Origin: Opitutaceae bacterium
GTDB lineage: Bacteria; Verrucomicrobiota; Verrucomicrobiia; Opitutales; Opitutaceae
DNA: 64,000 nucleotides
Assembly (NCBI GenBank): GCA_015075305.1
Contig: JABTUS010000008.1
Span: 1-64,000, forward strand
Direction of reading: 5' to 3'
Notes under the pieces: generated by a model
Database searches by the model: none
Told to the model about the DNA's origin: nothing
The model's input: only the letters and a program-made list of their open reading frames with translations
Shown: piece after piece, positions 37,124 through 45,716 of the stretch
How positions within the stretch are numbered: the first letter of the stretch is position 1
How the letters are laid out: every line of letters starts with the position of its first letter
Translations under genes and position numbers: made by a program

Positions 37124-40100
37124 TCACTGGCAGGCTTCGCATTCGCCGCCGTTGCGCATGGCTTCGAGGCTGCAAGCTGTCTTTTCTTCCGCGGTGTACT
37201 CGCGTCTGTCGGCCTTGGATGGGCTGGCGTCGGGGGCTGCATGGCGGGGGGACGGTGGATTCGAGTCCGATGTGCCGGCAGTCGTGGCGATCGAGCCGAT
37301 GCGCACTTCCTTCTTTGCGGCGACGGTGGCCTTTTCGATGTTGGAGGCGCTGAGCGAGCGGAGGTAGTACGTGGTCTTGAGGCCCGTGTGCCAGGCATGG
37401 CGGTACATGTGGCTCAGGGTTTTCAGGTCGGGCGTGCCCATCCAGAGATTCACACTCTGGGACTGGTCGATCCACTTCTGGCGCCGGGCGGCGGCGTCGA
37501 TGACCCACTTGGGATCAATGCCGAAGGCGGTGAGGTATTTCTCCTTGAGGTCGGCGGGGACGGTCTCGATGTCGTGCAGTTCGCCGTCGAAATACTTGAG
37601 GTTGTCGATCATCTCCTGGTTCCAGAGTCCGCGCAGCTTGAGGTCCTTCACGAGGAAGGGATTCAGCACGATGAACTCGCCCGACAGGTTGGATTTGACG
37701 AAGAGATTCTTGTAGGTCGGCTCGATGCAGGGGGACGTGGCGGTGATGTTGGAGATCGTGGCGGTGGGCGCGATGGCGAGCACGTTGCTGTTGCGCATGC
37801 CCTGCCTTGCAATCTTCTCGCGCAGGGGGCTCCAGTCGAGTTTCCCGCCACGGGGCACCTCGACGCTTACGCCGCGCTCCTGCTCGAGGAGATCGAGGGT
37901 GTCCTGCGGGAGGATGCCGCGGTCCCATTTCGATCCCGCATAGGAGGAGTAGCGGCCGCGTTCTGCGGCGAGATCGGAGGAGGCCTCGTAGGCGTGGAAG
38001 GCGATCGCCTCCATGGCCTCGTCGTTGAATTCGACGGCCTGCTGGGAGGCGAATGCCTCGCCGCGCAGGTAGAGCGCGTGGGCGAGTCCCATCACGCCGA
38101 GGCCGATCGGACGGTGGCGGCGGTTTGAGGTCTCGGCGGCCTTGGTCGGGTAGAAATTGATGTCGATGACATTGTCGAGCGCACGCACGGCTAGGCGGAT
38201 GGTCTCGCGCAGCCGGGGGTGATCGATCGAGCCGTCGGGGAGGAGATGCGTGTCAAGGATGACTGAGCCGAGATTGCAGACGGCGGTTTCCTCGTTGGAG
38301 GTGTTGAGGGTGATCTCGGTGCAGAGGTTCGACGAGTGGATCACCCCGACATGATCCTGCGGCGAGCGCACATTGCAGGCGTCCTTGAAGGTGATCCACG
38401 GATGCCCCGTTTCAAAAAGCATCGAGAGCATCTTCTTCCAGAGTTCGAGCGCCTCGATTTTCTGGCCGAAAATTTTGCCCTCCTCCGCGAGTTTTTCGTA
38501 GCGGATGTAGGCCTCCTCGAACTTTTTCCCGTAGAGCTCGTGAAGGTCCTTGACCTCGTTGGAGCGAAAAAGCGTCCAGGGTTCGCGCGCCTCCATGCGC
38601 TTCATGAAGAGGTCCGGCACCCAGTTGGCGGTGTTCATGTCGTGGGTGCGGCGACGGTCGTCGCCCGTGTTCTTGCGCAGCTCGAGAAACTCGAAGATGT
38701 CGTTGTGCCAGGACTCGAGGTAGGCGCAGCCGGAGCCCTTGCGTTTGCCGCCCTGGTTGACGGCGACGAGCTGGTCGTTGTGCAGCTTGAGGAAGGGAAT
38801 GACGCCCTGGGATTCGCCGTTTGTGCCGCCGATGTAGGCGCCGGTGCCGCGCACCGCTGTCCAGGAGCCGCCGAGACCGCCGGCCCATTTGGAAAGCTGG
38901 GCGTTCTCGGCGATGCCGCGGTACATGATTCCCTCGAGAGAGTCGTCCACGTAGTAGAGGTAGCAGGACGAGAGCTGCGAGTAGAGGGTGCCCGAATTGA
39001 AGAGCGTGGGAGTGGAGCTGCAGAAGCGGCGGCTGCGGTAGAGATCGTAGAGTCCGGTGACCCAGGATTCGCGGTCGCTGGGCTCGTCGAGGAAAAGCCC
39101 CATCGCGACGCGCATCCAGAAGAACTGCGGCGTTTCGATGCGGCGCGACGGCTTCCGGGTTTTGTCGATGATCAGGTAGCGGTCGTAGATCGTCTGGATG
39201 CCGAGGAAGTCGAACTCGAGATCGGCGGAGGGATCGAGGGCGAGCGAGAGGCGGTTGAGGTCGTAGTCGAGGAGGCGCGGGTTGAGGCGCTTGATGGCGA
39301 CACCATGCTCGATGCACTTGCGGAAGGCACGCTGGTGAAACGCGCGCAGCGCGCCGATGCCGTCGCGCACGATGTCCCACCCGAGGACCTCCTCGTAGAT
39401 GTAGGAAAGCTGGATGCGTCCGGCGAACCGGGCGAAATCGGCGTCGCGTTCGATCAGCGTTTTGGAATTCAGGATGATCGTGGCATCGAGGTCGCGTTGC
39501 GAAATCTGGTCGAACACCGAACGGCGCAGCTCGGCTTCGATCTCTTCGTTCGTCAGGCAGAGGTCGAGGCCGATGCGTGCGAACTCGATGCGCCGGCGCA
39601 GGTCGACGCCGTCCCAGAAAATGGTTTCTCCATTCGACCGCTTGACGACCACCATGGTTTCCTGTCCCTGGGCGGGGGCGGGTGCCTGAGCGTCGGGGGC
39701 CGCATCAGGGGATTGTTCGCGGGAGGCGGCTCGTTCGGCGCGGTAGAGGATGTAGGCTTCGGCCACCTTGAAGTGACCTGACTTCATGAGTTCCTCCTGA
39801 ACGATGTCCTGGATCTCCTCGATGTGAATGAAGGTCTGCTTTGAGGCCTGGACCCGGGTGGAAACCGCCTGGGAGATCGCCACTGCGGGAGCGGAGTCGC
39901 GTTGGAGCGATAGGAAGCACTTGCGGATCGCGATCTCGATCTTCTGCTCGACGAAAGGGACCACCTGGTGATTGCGCCGGATGACCCGCATCTGGCTCTG
40001 CGCGGCGGATGCGCGCTCGATGGCAAGCTTGCGGCTGCGGTTCAGGAGGAGGCTCTTTGCTACGTCGTAGGCGTTGTTGTCGACCAGTGTCTTCTCGATG

Positions 40101-40450
40101 AGCTCATACAGCGCATTGAGCGTGAGCTTGAGAGGAGTCTGCCGCTTGGCCTCCGTGGTGAGCGTGCCCAGCAGCTCGCGCACAACGCCGACGACCCAGG
40201 CGCGGTTGGACGCGGTGAAAATTTCCTTTTCGCCCCGGGCGAGAAGGACGTTGGTCAGCGATTTGCCGAGCGTGTCGGCCACTTCGCTCGCATCGAAGCG
40301 TTCCTCGCCGTGCGGGCAGATCAGGACGATTGGCGGCACGCTGAGTGACTCGCCGGCAAGGACATCGCGCCAGGCAAAATGGGGTTTTTGATCGACGGGG
40401 GTGTGAACGGTGCGTTTGAGGGCGAGATCGTGGGAGAGCGTGGAGTTCAT
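37124..40450 (-). CDS. nrdA: Class I ribonucleoside-diphosphate reductase, alpha subunit
   Basis: 1,108 residues from ATG 40450 (the frame is open to 40672 but is coding-poor there). Three ATP-cone-like modules: the first from VLICPHGEERFDASEV, the second from MRVIRRNHQVVPFVEQKI, the third from VVVKRSNGETIFWDGV. The large-subunit barrel follows, with FNSGTLYSQLSSCYLYYV (substrate-site Cys), GGLGGSWTAVRGTG, CTEITLNTSNEETAVCNLGS (catalytic loop) and PTATISNITATSPCIEPTYK. The C-terminal Cys pair is in GGECEACQ. It makes deoxyribonucleotides with a NrdB radical subunit, which is not encoded in this window. The multi-cone N-terminus resembles chlamydial NrdA. NrdR-type boxes lie upstream. Confidence 0.95.
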   Translation of the reverse strand: MNSTLSHDLALKRTVHTPVDQKPHFAWRDVLAGESLSVPPIVLICPHGEERFDASEVADTLGKSLTNVLLARGEKEIFTASNRAWVVGVVRELLGTLTTEAKRQTPLKLTLNALYELIEKTLVDNNAYDVAKSLLLNRSRKLAIERASAAQSQMRVIRRNHQVVPFVEQKIEIAIRKCFLSLQRDSAPAVAISQAVSTRVQASKQTFIHIEEIQDIVQEELMKSGHFKVAEAYILYRAERAASREQSPDAAPDAQAPAPAQGQETMVVVKRSNGETIFWDGVDLRRRIEFARIGLDLCLTNEEIEAELRRSVFDQISQRDLDATIILNSKTLIERDADFARFAGRIQLSYIYEEVLGWDIVRDGIGALRAFHQRAFRKCIEHGVAIKRLNPRLLDYDLNRLSLALDPSADLEFDFLGIQTIYDRYLIIDKTRKPSRRIETPQFFWMRVAMGLFLDEPSDRESWVTGLYDLYRSRRFCSSTPTLFNSGTLYSQLSSCYLYYVDDSLEGIMYRGIAENAQLSKWAGGLGGSWTAVRGTGAYIGGTNGESQGVIPFLKLHNDQLVAVNQGGKRKGSGCAYLESWHNDIFEFLELRKNTGDDRRRTHDMNTANWVPDLFMKRMEAREPWTLFRSNEVKDLHELYGKKFEEAYIRYEKLAEEGKIFGQKIEALELWKKMLSMLFETGHPWITFKDACNVRSPQDHVGVIHSSNLCTEITLNTSNEETAVCNLGSVILDTHLLPDGSIDHPRLRETIRLAVRALDNVIDINFYPTKAAETSNRRHRPIGLGVMGLAHALYLRGEAFASQQAVEFNDEAMEAIAFHAYEASSDLAAERGRYSSYAGSKWDRGILPQDTLDLLEQERGVSVEVPRGGKLDWSPLREKIARQGMRNSNVLAIAPTATISNITATSPCIEPTYKNLFVKSNLSGEFIVLNPFLVKDLKLRGLWNQEMIDNLKYFDGELHDIETVPADLKEKYLTAFGIDPKWVIDAAARRQKWIDQSQSVNLWMGTPDLKTLSHMYRHAWHTGLKTTYYLRSLSASNIEKATVAAKKEVRIGSIATTAGTSDSNPPSPRHAAPDASPSKADRREYTAEEKTACSLEAMRNGGECEACQ

Positions 40451-40740
40451 TCGTGCTGTGCGGATGGTGGAACTTTGCAGTTGAAGCGCTGGAGGCGGCC
40501 GGGAAAGGGACGAGAATGTGAGGACGCGAGGGTGCGGGACGACTTCGATGAATGATCCAGAGGGCGAAAAAACTTGGCGGGCATGGCAAATACCGGCGGC
40601 CTTCGCAGCGCGTAATGGGGATCGAAATCGAGAGTTGAGTGAGCTTGGAAGGACCCCCCGCGCGGGATCCAAGGGAGCGGCGGATCACACGCTTTTACGC
40701 TGATCGCGTCAAGCGAAGGATCGCCCGAAATCCAAAAATT

Positions 40741-40756
40741 TTACAACGGGTTGTGC
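40741..40756 (-). promoter_or_regulatory. NrdR box-like palindrome, inner
   Basis: TTACAACGGGTTGTGC, with ACAAC/GTTGT arms around GG. It matches most conserved positions of the 16-bp NrdR box and lies exactly 32 bp from the outer box, the known helical spacing of paired NrdR sites. Confidence 0.65.
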
Positions 40757-40772
40757 GCGCCCGGGTCGTCCA

Positions 40773-40788
40773 CCACAATCCATTGTGG
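40773..40788 (-). promoter_or_regulatory. NrdR box-like palindrome, outer
   Basis: CCACAATCCATTGTGG, a perfect palindrome with 7-bp arms (CCACAAT/ATTGTGG) around CC. It fits the CACwAT...ATwGTG core of NrdR boxes. NrdR represses RNR genes when dATP is high; repression of nrdA here is inferred. No nrdR gene is in the window. Confidence 0.75.
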
Positions 40789-40870
40789 TTGAGTTGCGTC
40801 CGCCTTTGGAAGCGGGCGCAAGGGGCTCACAGGGCTGGCGAAGGAGCCGGCAGGAGATTTGCCGTGGCCG

Positions 40871-42958
40871 CTACCAGGCTATCTCGTACCAGAGTGTGCG
40901 CTGATCGGGGCCAAGCTTGAAATGTGCGCCTTTGCCGGCGTCTGCGGCTTTTACCTCATTCAAACGGTGTCCTCGCCCGTCGAGGGCAAAGACACGCGCC
41001 CCGGGACGCGGCAAGGTGATTTCGAGGGGGACGCCGTTCGCCACGGCGGGTCCGGTGCCCCAGTTGCGACCGACAGAGGTGCGCGCCGAATTCCATTTCA
41101 TGTCGCGGTTGGATGCGGAACCGACCGCCGTCAGCAGCGCCTGAGTGGTGCTCCCGACCGGCCTGCCGTCCATGCTTGTCAGCACGATGACGGCGTAGTT
41201 GCGGTCAACGGGTCCGACTGCGAATTCGACATCGCCGAGCTGGAGGCGCTGGTTGCCGACGAAGCCCCAGGCGGCGCGCGTTGCCGGGGTGTTCACGACC
41301 ACGTGTGCTTCCTTCGGCTTCGTGGCGTCCCACACCACCCGTCCGTCGGGCGTGGAGAGGCGCTTGTCTGAGGGCGCAGCCATGCGCGATGGTTGGGCCG
41401 CTTGCGGGTCGATGCCGATGCGGTGGCTGATCGCCATCGTGGGGGACACCATGTTGTCAAATGTGCCGGCAGCGGTATCGGTCAATGGAGGCAGATCGCC
41501 GCGCCGGAAAAGCTGCGCGCATGCGGTGAGAAGGGCGAGTTTCACGGGCTGGCCGTTGAACGAGAAGTAGCCCGAAATGCTGTCGCCGTACCATTTTTTC
41601 CCGTCGTTGACGTACTGGAAAAAGAAGACGCCATCCCAGTCCTGCAGTGAAGCGACAAGAGCGGCGTATGGCACTGTGCTGGCGGCGTAATCATTCGGTT
41701 CGGGAATATTCCATTCCGAAAACGTGAACGGTCGGTCGAGCAGCCGCCAGGGGGCGCGGGCGAGGATGGCGGCGGTGTCGGGTGCCGTTTCCATGGCGAC
41801 ATTGCGGATGACCCAGTCCTCGGGGTCCCAGGGGCGGTTGGGAAAGCGCGGGTGCTGCCAGTAGGCGTGCACGTCGGCATAGTCGGCGGTGTCGGCGACA
41901 ACCTTCGGGGACAGGTAGGTGATCTGCGATGTGGTGATGGGCACGCGAACGCCGAGATCTTTTTTCAGGAAGTCCACCATGTCGCGGAAGAACACCTCCT
42001 CGCGGTCGATCATGAATCGTTTTGCGTCGAGCCTGGCCGCCTCGCTCGAGTCCTTGGTGGGGATCTCGATCGAATGAGCCTCGATGCTCTGGGCATCCGG
42101 CAGCGCGTTCCGGCCGCCGCTGCTCCAGGCTTGTTGCAGCGCAGCAGTCGTGCGGTAGGTGCGCGCGAGCCAGTCGTTCCACAGTCGTTTGAACTCGCCC
42201 CGGAAGGGTTCGGGCAGTTCCGCGGCGAGTTCGGGGCCGGTTCTGCTGAAGGCGTTTTCGTTTGTGATCTCGATCATTGCGATGGCCGGATCGTCGACGC
42301 GTCGCAGGCCGCGGTAGGGGTTCTTGTGGAGAAGGTAGTCGCGGCAAAACTCCTTGAGTCTGGCCTGCGCCCGCGGTTCGAAATAGAGCAGGTATTTGTC
42401 GTAGCGCGTCTTGTGGGGAAGGCCTTCGCGCGAGTAACCCTCCTCCGCGGTTATGGAGCGGCTGACATGCAGGTTGAGGTTGGCGTAGATGCCGTGGCGA
42501 TGGAGCTGCGCGAGGTGGTAGTCGAGCCGCGCGACCTGTTCCGGAGAAAACTTCCGCTGTCCGTCAACTCGTGGCGCCCAGATGCCGCGCGGTGCGGGCG
42601 CGCCGTCGTGGTGGTGGATGCGCACGCCGTTGACGCCCAGTTTTGCGAGGTGCGCGGCGACTTTTTCCGCATCTGCGTTTGAAGGAAAATTTGCGTCGAA
42701 GGTTGTGTTGACGCCCCAGATTTTCAGCCGACCGGAGTCGGTGTGAAAGTGGCCGTCGCGAATGCGGACAAATCCATCGGTGCCGGCGGGCTGGGGGGAC
42801 AGGGCGGCCAGATTGGTGATTGATGGCGAAGCGTCATCGCCGGGAATGAGGAAGGGGAACCGTGCGTCGGTGGCTCCGACGGCAAATGCGCCAATGGAGA
42901 ATCGGGAGGCGGCAGCGACAAGGCCGAATTGAAGGAGGAATTTCTGGTGAAGGGGCAT
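40871..42958 (-). CDS. Secreted clan GH-A glycoside hydrolase (GH5/cellulase-like)
   Basis: 695 residues from ATG 42958, which opens a hydrophobic signal-like segment (MPLHQKFLLQFGLVAAASRF). TIM-barrel landmarks: IWGVNTTFDANFPSN, LGVNGVRIHHHDG, acid/base Glu234 in IEITNENAF, and probable nucleophile Glu415 in TFSEWNIPEP. The C-terminal 200 residues are beta-rich accessory modules. It hydrolyses a beta-linked polysaccharide or glycoside; substrate and GH family number cannot be fixed from sequence reading. It stands alone, transcribed toward the nrdA promoter region. Confidence 0.85.
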   Translation of the reverse strand: MPLHQKFLLQFGLVAAASRFSIGAFAVGATDARFPFLIPGDDASPSITNLAALSPQPAGTDGFVRIRDGHFHTDSGRLKIWGVNTTFDANFPSNADAEKVAAHLAKLGVNGVRIHHHDGAPAPRGIWAPRVDGQRKFSPEQVARLDYHLAQLHRHGIYANLNLHVSRSITAEEGYSREGLPHKTRYDKYLLYFEPRAQARLKEFCRDYLLHKNPYRGLRRVDDPAIAMIEITNENAFSRTGPELAAELPEPFRGEFKRLWNDWLARTYRTTAALQQAWSSGGRNALPDAQSIEAHSIEIPTKDSSEAARLDAKRFMIDREEVFFRDMVDFLKKDLGVRVPITTSQITYLSPKVVADTADYADVHAYWQHPRFPNRPWDPEDWVIRNVAMETAPDTAAILARAPWRLLDRPFTFSEWNIPEPNDYAASTVPYAALVASLQDWDGVFFFQYVNDGKKWYGDSISGYFSFNGQPVKLALLTACAQLFRRGDLPPLTDTAAGTFDNMVSPTMAISHRIGIDPQAAQPSRMAAPSDKRLSTPDGRVVWDATKPKEAHVVVNTPATRAAWGFVGNQRLQLGDVEFAVGPVDRNYAVIVLTSMDGRPVGSTTQALLTAVGSASNRDMKWNSARTSVGRNWGTGPAVANGVPLEITLPRPGARVFALDGRGHRLNEVKAADAGKGAHFKLGPDQRTLWYEIAW

Positions 42959-43502
42959 TCTGGAGAGTGTAGCCGAAGTGCAGCGGAGCGGAAGGTCGAA
43001 GTCGGAGGGGAACACAGATGGCGCGGATGCAAGCCGGATCAGAGGAGCCCCGTTCACCTGGAGGGGCACGCTCCGTCGTGACCTGGGGACGCGTGACGCG
43101 TAACGCCGTCGGAATGGTTTCACGCGAAGACGCGACGCAGAGGAGGGAAGGAAGGGTGGCTCGGGATTCCAGCCCGCAGTCATCTCAAGGATCAATTGAA
43201 AGGTGGAATGCAGAAGCCGGAGATCGGAATGGATTCACGCGGAGTCGCGGAGTACGCGGAGGAGTGGAAGAGGGAGGGAGATGGGTCGATGAGAATGGGA
43301 ACCGGCGGTGTGGGGTGATGGACGTCCCCTGGGCATGGCAAAGAATGCCATCTCCAACGGAGGGGGGGATGGCGCGACGAATTCAGGGCCGACTGCCGGC
43401 CGGAGTCATTGGAAAGTTGCAAATGGAATGGCAACAGGGTGCTCGAGGGAACTTGCGGTGCCAGGTTTGCGTCCCATCTTCATATCCAATCTTCTCAACG
43501 CC
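42959..43502. repeat. Intergenic region with REP-like repeats
   Basis: No gene is supported in this 544-bp gap. 43057-43140 aligns with 36600-36690 (CCTGGAGGGGCACGCTCCGT, then the shared GACGCGTAAC and TTCACGCG segments). 43234-43260 repeats the TTCACGCGGAGTCGCGGAGT unit. The last 240 bp upstream of the 43503 gene are plain and should contain its promoter. Confidence 0.7.
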
Positions 43503-44165
43503 ATGAAATCTCCGCTTCCGTTCCTTGGCTCACTGACGTTCATGGGTGTATTGAGCATGGCATTGCTGACGGGCAACTGTGCGCGCGCGCAGTTTGCCTT
43601 GGAGCGACCGTTTACTGAAACTCTGGCGGGCGGGGAACAATCATCGGCGGGTCTGGCCAGGCTTTCGGCGAAACAAATCGAGGAATTGAACAGGCAGATC
43701 ACGAAGGAACTCAAACTTGCCCGGCAGGGTGACGTCAGGGGATTTTCCACTTCGTTTTCGCAACGCCGCACGGCGGCACAGCGCGAGGCTGCCGGCCTCA
43801 ATCTTCTGACGGACGCGGAATTGAAGACGCTGGATGACGTCATCGCGCGCACGATGGCGCAACCCAGCCTGCCAGGCACCGTTGCCCGTGCCGCCTCGGT
43901 CGACTCCATTGAAACCACGCGGATCAAGCCGGAGGTGCACGGGGAGGTGTCCCTGGCCTATGGCATGACCAGTGGAGGCCGCAGTCTCTACGGCGGATCG
44001 ATGGCGTTGAGCGTTGAGGATCCGAAGTCAGGCATTTCAACCGCAATCCGTTACAGTCAGTTTCGCGGTGACGGCCTGTTTTTTGGAGGCGGATTTGGCT
44101 GTGGAGGATTTGGCTGGAATCGGGACGCCGGCGGAAACCGGAGCGCCCTGCCGCCACTGCGCTGA
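43503..44165 (+). CDS. Small secreted protein of unknown function
   Basis: 220 residues from ATG 43503, preferred because it opens a signal peptide (PFLGSLTFMGVLSMALLTGN, cleavage near ARAQ). The frame extends upstream to 43308 without need. The mature part has a charged helical segment (SAKQIEELNRQITKELKLAR) and ends in a Gly/Phe-rich tail (GGGFGCGGFGW) before a basic end. No family is recognised. The start of a beta-barrel-like pattern (VHGEVSLAYGMTSGGRSLYG) suggests a truncated or short outer-surface protein. Confidence 0.6.
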   Translation: MKSPLPFLGSLTFMGVLSMALLTGNCARAQFALERPFTETLAGGEQSSAGLARLSAKQIEELNRQITKELKLARQGDVRGFSTSFSQRRTAAQREAAGLNLLTDAELKTLDDVIARTMAQPSLPGTVARAASVDSIETTRIKPEVHGEVSLAYGMTSGGRSLYGGSMALSVEDPKSGISTAIRYSQFRGDGLFFGGGFGCGGFGWNRDAGGNRSALPPLR

Positions 44166-44288
44166 CGCTGCGGGAACGAATGGGTCGCCACGCTCAAAGC
44201 CGGCGCGGAATTAATCCGCTGGACGAGACCCCGGTTCGACAGGCACGCGGATTGTAGAGTGCCTTCCTCCTCCTTGAGGGGCAATCCA

Positions 44289-44306
44289 AAAGGGTCAGTC
44301 CTTACT
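44289..44306 (+). repeat. Left 18-bp inverted repeat of the RAYT element
   Basis: AAAGGGTCAGTCCTTACT, the exact reverse complement of 45314-45331. It lies 27 bp before the RAYT start. Confidence 0.8.
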
Positions 44307-44332
44307 GATTGCATTGACAGGACGATCGAGAG

Positions 44333-45325
44333 ATGGAAGGAAGGGGGATGGCAAGAAAGACGAGAATGGAGTTTGAGGGGGCGTGTTATCACGTGATCAG
44401 CCGGGGCAACTACCGTGGGTGGATCTTCAAGGAGGACGGGGCGAAGCAGGCGTTTGAGGAGTGCCTGGCGGAGGCGGTGATCAGGGCGGGATGGGTGGTG
44501 CACGGCTGGGTGGTGATGGGGAACCACTATCACCTGGCGGTGGAGACGCCGCGGGGAAATCTGGGGTCGGGAATGCAGTGGCTGCAGACTACGTTTTCAG
44601 CGAGATTCAACCGGTTCCGGAAGGAGAACGGACATGTTTTCCAGGGCAGGTACAAGGCGATCGTGGTCGAGCCCGGGGAGGCGTTGGGAAGGGTCTGCCA
44701 CTACATCGACCTGAATCCCGTGAGAGCGGGAGTGGTGAAGCTCGACCGGCTCGAAACCCATGTTCATGGCAGCTACCGGCGGCTGCAGGACCCGAGGCAA
44801 AGGCCGGTGTGGCAGCAGGTGGCGACTGCACTGCAGGGAGCGGGAGGGCTGCCTGACACACCCCGCGGCAGGGCGGCATATCGGGAGTATCTCAGGTGGG
44901 TGATGGATGAGGTGAAGGCGGGACGCGAGGAGCACTACCGTCAGTTGGGCAAAGGCTGGGCGATAGGCGGCGAGGAGTTCATCAACGGGCTGCGCCGACG
45001 ATTTGGGCCGGGGACGATCAGCGAACGAGCGATGGGTCCGGAGGCGAGGAAGGCATGGAGGGAGGGACAGTGGATGGCGGCATTGGAGGCGCTTCTGAAG
45101 AAACTGCCAGCCAAGGCCAAGGTTGACCAACGCCCGTCAGCGGTCTGGAAAGCGGTCGTGGCCGCCGAGATGAAGGCGAGGACGGAAGCCAGCAACGCAT
45201 GGCTTGCCAAAAAACTGGCCTTGTCGACCCCGACCTATGTGAGCAAACAAGCAGGCCTCGTCAGGGACGGAAAGATGGGACCGGCAGCCATTGCGCTTTC
45301 AGCAAGGTTTCGAAGTAAGGACTGA
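44333..45325 (+). CDS. REP-associated tyrosine transposase (RAYT, Y1/HUH family)
   Basis: 330 residues from ATG 44333 (ATG 44348, MARKTRMEFEG, also possible). Y1-transposase signatures: GACYHVISRGNYRGWIF, the HUH metal motif in MGNHYHLAVETPRGNL, GHVFQGRYKAIVVE, and VCHYIDLNPVRAGVV. The C-terminal 130 residues are basic and helical. Y1 transposases cut single-stranded DNA at hairpin ends; RAYTs are single-copy domesticated relatives linked to REP palindromes. Here perfect 18-bp inverted repeats border the gene and one end carries a second copy of the repeat. Confidence 0.92.
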   Translation: MEGRGMARKTRMEFEGACYHVISRGNYRGWIFKEDGAKQAFEECLAEAVIRAGWVVHGWVVMGNHYHLAVETPRGNLGSGMQWLQTTFSARFNRFRKENGHVFQGRYKAIVVEPGEALGRVCHYIDLNPVRAGVVKLDRLETHVHGSYRRLQDPRQRPVWQQVATALQGAGGLPDTPRGRAAYREYLRWVMDEVKAGREEHYRQLGKGWAIGGEEFINGLRRRFGPGTISERAMGPEARKAWREGQWMAALEALLKKLPAKAKVDQRPSAVWKAVVAAEMKARTEASNAWLAKKLALSTPTYVSKQAGLVRDGKMGPAAIALSARFRSKD

Positions 45326-45369
45326 CCCTTTACTCCCTTCTATTCAGGACTGACCCTTTACTCCCTTCT
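45314..45369 (-). repeat. Right inverted repeat of the RAYT element, with a 23-bp direct duplication
   Basis: AGTAAGGACTGACCCTTT (45314-45331) complements the left repeat. The 23-bp unit GGACTGACCCTTTACTCCCT plus TCT occurs at 45319-45341 and again at 45347-45369, separated by five bases. The second copy abuts the permease remnant directly. Confidence 0.8.
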
Positions 45370-45447
45370 CGCCTGCATCTCGTCCGCCATCTCGCGTTCG
45401 AGCCGGTTGCGCGCAAACAGAGTGCGGAATTTGCGCCAGAGCATCAT
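45358..45447 (-). pseudogene. Truncated 5' end of an ADOP permease gene
   Basis: The minus strand reads MMLWRKFRTLFARNRLERE then MADEMQA, nearly the same as the first 26 residues of the intact permease gene ending at 48880. It then enters the RAYT repeat and stops at TAA (45358-45360). The homologous DNA covers about 80 bp (45370-45452 versus 48803-48885). It is therefore a remnant left by insertion or recombination at the RAYT edge. Confidence 0.8.
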
Positions 45448-45506
45448 GGGGATTGCAGGGTAAAATAGAGGTTGGATTACTGAGAAACCGCACTACCTTG
45501 TGGCTC

Positions 45507-45716
45507 GTGAAATTGCTCAATGTCGAAGTGCCCGATCAGATTGCCGAGGACATCACCCGCATGATCCGCGATGGCTGGTTTCATTCGGAGCATGAGCTGG
45601 TGCGCGTGGCCCTGATTGAGTTTCTCCGCACCCGGCGTCCCGAATTGCAGGAGCGGTTCCAGCGCGAGGATATAGCCTGGTCGGTGGCGGAAGCCAAACC
45701 GAGCGATCAAACATGA
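45507..45716 (+). CDS. Ribbon-helix-helix-like antitoxin
   Basis: 69 residues from GTG 45507; the frame is open from TTG 45453. VKLLNVEVPDQIAEDITRMI is a short strand followed by helices, then SEHELVRVALIEFLRTRRPE, as in CopG/ParD-like antitoxins. The tail is charged. It overlaps the PIN-like gene by 4 nt (ATGA), the usual antitoxin-first order. It lies just downstream of the RAYT element. Confidence 0.75.
   Translation: MKLLNVEVPDQIAEDITRMIRDGWFHSEHELVRVALIEFLRTRRPELQERFQREDIAWSVAEAKPSDQT

Larger units (their letters stand above)
40451..40870. other. Long nrdA leader and intergenic region
   Basis: This 420-bp gap contains the paired NrdR-like boxes at 40741-40788, about 290 bp before the nrdA ATG. 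The rest has no gene. If the promoter is at the boxes, nrdA carries a long untranslated leader; otherwise a second promoter lies nearer to 40450. A weak -10-like TAAAAT (minus strand, about 40735-40740) adjoins the inner box. Confidence 0.5.

Noticed and set aside
43018..43506. A 162-codon frame in the gap before the small secreted protein
   Set aside because: It runs through REP-like repeats shared with non-coding gaps and has no coding character.
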